Below are positions 6,493 through 7,009 of a stretch of DNA of 7,009 nucleotides, one piece after another. Position numbers and translations under genes: made by a program. Each line of letters begins with the position of its first letter. Position 1 is the first letter of the stretch. This DNA comes from an uncultured Erysipelotrichaceae bacterium (GTDB lineage: Bacteria > Bacillota_I > Bacilli_A > RF39 > UBA660): positions 1-7,009 of the forward strand of contig CACYEG010000056.1 in the NCBI GenBank assembly GCA_902773365.1. The letters run 5' to 3'. The notes beneath the pieces were generated by a model that was not told the DNA's origin, searched no databases, and saw nothing but the letters and a program-made list of their open reading frames with translations.

Positions 6493-6631
6493 TTATTTTT
6501 GATTATTCCAGTTTTCAATATTTTCTTCTACGATGTTATACGGAATCATATAGCCAGCTCTAAAATGCCCCAATAATTACAATTATAGATATAATTAAGT
6601 AAAGTTTCCCTTTACTTTTCATTTTTTTCAT
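6493..6631 (-). pseudogene. Small membrane-peptide gene, frame-split (about 45 aa if restored)
   Basis: The ATG at 6631 opens 23 codons starting MKKMKSKGKLYL and continuing with a hydrophobic helix IISIIVIIGAF, ending at TAG (6562-6560). Skipping one T at TTT TAG (a +1 shift) continues in a frame reading RAGYMIPYNIVEENIEN and ending WNNQK, with its stop at 6495-6493. The restored product would be a basic N-terminus, one membrane helix and a short polar tail. A clear terminator follows 20 nt after the second stop. The ribosome binding site is weak (GGCGA), and only a possible -10 TATAAA (6651-6646) is seen. It may be a decayed gene, a recoded gene like prfB (CTT TGA), a one-base sequence error, or just a 23-aa membrane peptide. 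No family is recognised. Confidence 0.4.
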
Positions 6632-6656
6632 CTATTTTCGCCAGTTTTATAATTAC

Positions 6657-6680
6657 AAAAAAAGGCCTAAGCCTTCTTTT
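6657..6680 (-). terminator. Intrinsic terminator after the membrane-anchored protein gene
   Basis: The stem AAGGC / GCCTT with a four-base loop is followed on the minus strand by a run of T bases (GCCTTTTTTT). A further A/T pairing flanks the stem after one mismatch. It lies 7 nt after the stop codon at 6687. Confidence 0.8.
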
Positions 6681-6686
6681 ATATGT

Positions 6687-7009
6687 TCAATTTTTATTAC
6701 TTAGCTTTTTTTCTTTTATAGTATATGTATCTCTTCTAATAGTTACATCAAATATAGTTTTTTGACCATTAGGTGACTCCAATATTAATTCTGTTTTTCC
6801 TGATTTTTTAAATTTTGCATGAATCATACATTCTCTAGACTCATCTTCGCACTCTATCTTCAAATCACCATATTTTTTATCTAATAAATACGCACTATAA
6901 GTATCATCAAAATGGTATTTTTCTCCATTAGATAATACATATGTATTATAAACTGGTGGTTTCATTATACATACTAGTACTATTAGTGCGATCAACAGTC
7001 CGCTTATCG
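6687..7009 (-). CDS. Membrane-anchored protein with a beta-rich, Ig-like outer domain (5' end cut)
   Basis: The frame is open to the right edge, so the start is outside the window. The TTG at 6995 that begins the longest complete frame is not convincing, because the frame upstream still encodes hydrophobic residues (ISGLL). What is seen is a membrane helix (ISGLLIALIVLVCIMK), then about 90 residues outside the membrane with alternating beta-type patterns. The segment SGKTELILESPNGQKTIFDV and the following TI resemble the last strands of bacterial Ig-like domains (GxxxLxxxxxxGxxxxFxVTV). Two Cys (in KIECEDESRECM) are seven residues apart and could form a disulfide. It has a Lys-rich tail. Its role is unknown; a surface or envelope protein is inferred. 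A terminator follows at once. Confidence 0.65.
   Translation of the reverse strand, partial: ISGLLIALIVLVCIMKPPVYNTYVLSNGEKYHFDDTYSAYLLDKKYGDLKIECEDESRECMIHAKFKKSGKTELILESPNGQKTIFDVTIRRDTYTIKEKKLSNKN

Noticed and set aside
1..7009. CRISPR array, insertion sequence, tRNA, rRNA or phage genes
   Set aside because: No repeated spacers, transposase, inverted-repeat ends, or tRNA/rRNA-like sequence was seen on either strand.

Overview
All genes in this window lie on the minus strand, so transcription runs right to left. The DNA is very AT-rich. It shows Gram-positive signals: AGGAGG-like ribosome binding sites, TTGA/TATAAT promoters (several with an extended TGn element), U-rich intrinsic terminators and a T-box leader. 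TGG is used for Trp and TGA as a stop, so the code is standard rather than the Mycoplasma code. This suggests a low-GC Bacillota, perhaps an uncultured or host-associated Bacilli or Erysipelotrichia-like lineage. The genus cannot be told from this window.

Layout in the direction of transcription. (1) 7009-6687: the 3' part of a small membrane-anchored protein with a beta-rich, Ig-like outer domain, followed by a terminator. (2) 6631-6493: a tiny membrane-peptide gene that reads well only if a +1 frameshift at TTT TAG is allowed, followed by a clear terminator at 6472-6448. (3) 6369-5071: a two-gene operon with a NUDIX hydrolase directly abutting a YjjG-like HAD nucleotidase, which together suggest nucleotide clean-up. 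(4) 4990-2553: a second operon with an EcsA-like ABC ATPase, a 12-helix ABC-2 type permease (1 nt apart), and two overlapping micro-ORFs, ending in a hairpin terminator. (5) 2477-135: a GH31 glycoside hydrolase homologue whose promoter lies in that terminator; its fold motifs are intact but most active-site motifs are changed. (6) 122-1: the 5' part of a T-box riboswitch whose promoter lies in the last codons of the GH31 gene. The controlled gene, probably an aminoacyl-tRNA synthetase or amino-acid gene, is beyond the left edge.

The ORFs as first found are too long at the 5' end for the GH31, permease and ATPase genes. Ribosome binding sites and promoters place the starts at 2477, 4284 and 4990. 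The points most worth a second look are the apparent GH31 pseudoenzyme or re-purposed enzyme, the T-box leader, the two small frame-split ORF regions, and the terminator that carries the next gene's -35 box in its loop. No CRISPR array, tRNA, rRNA or insertion sequence was seen.
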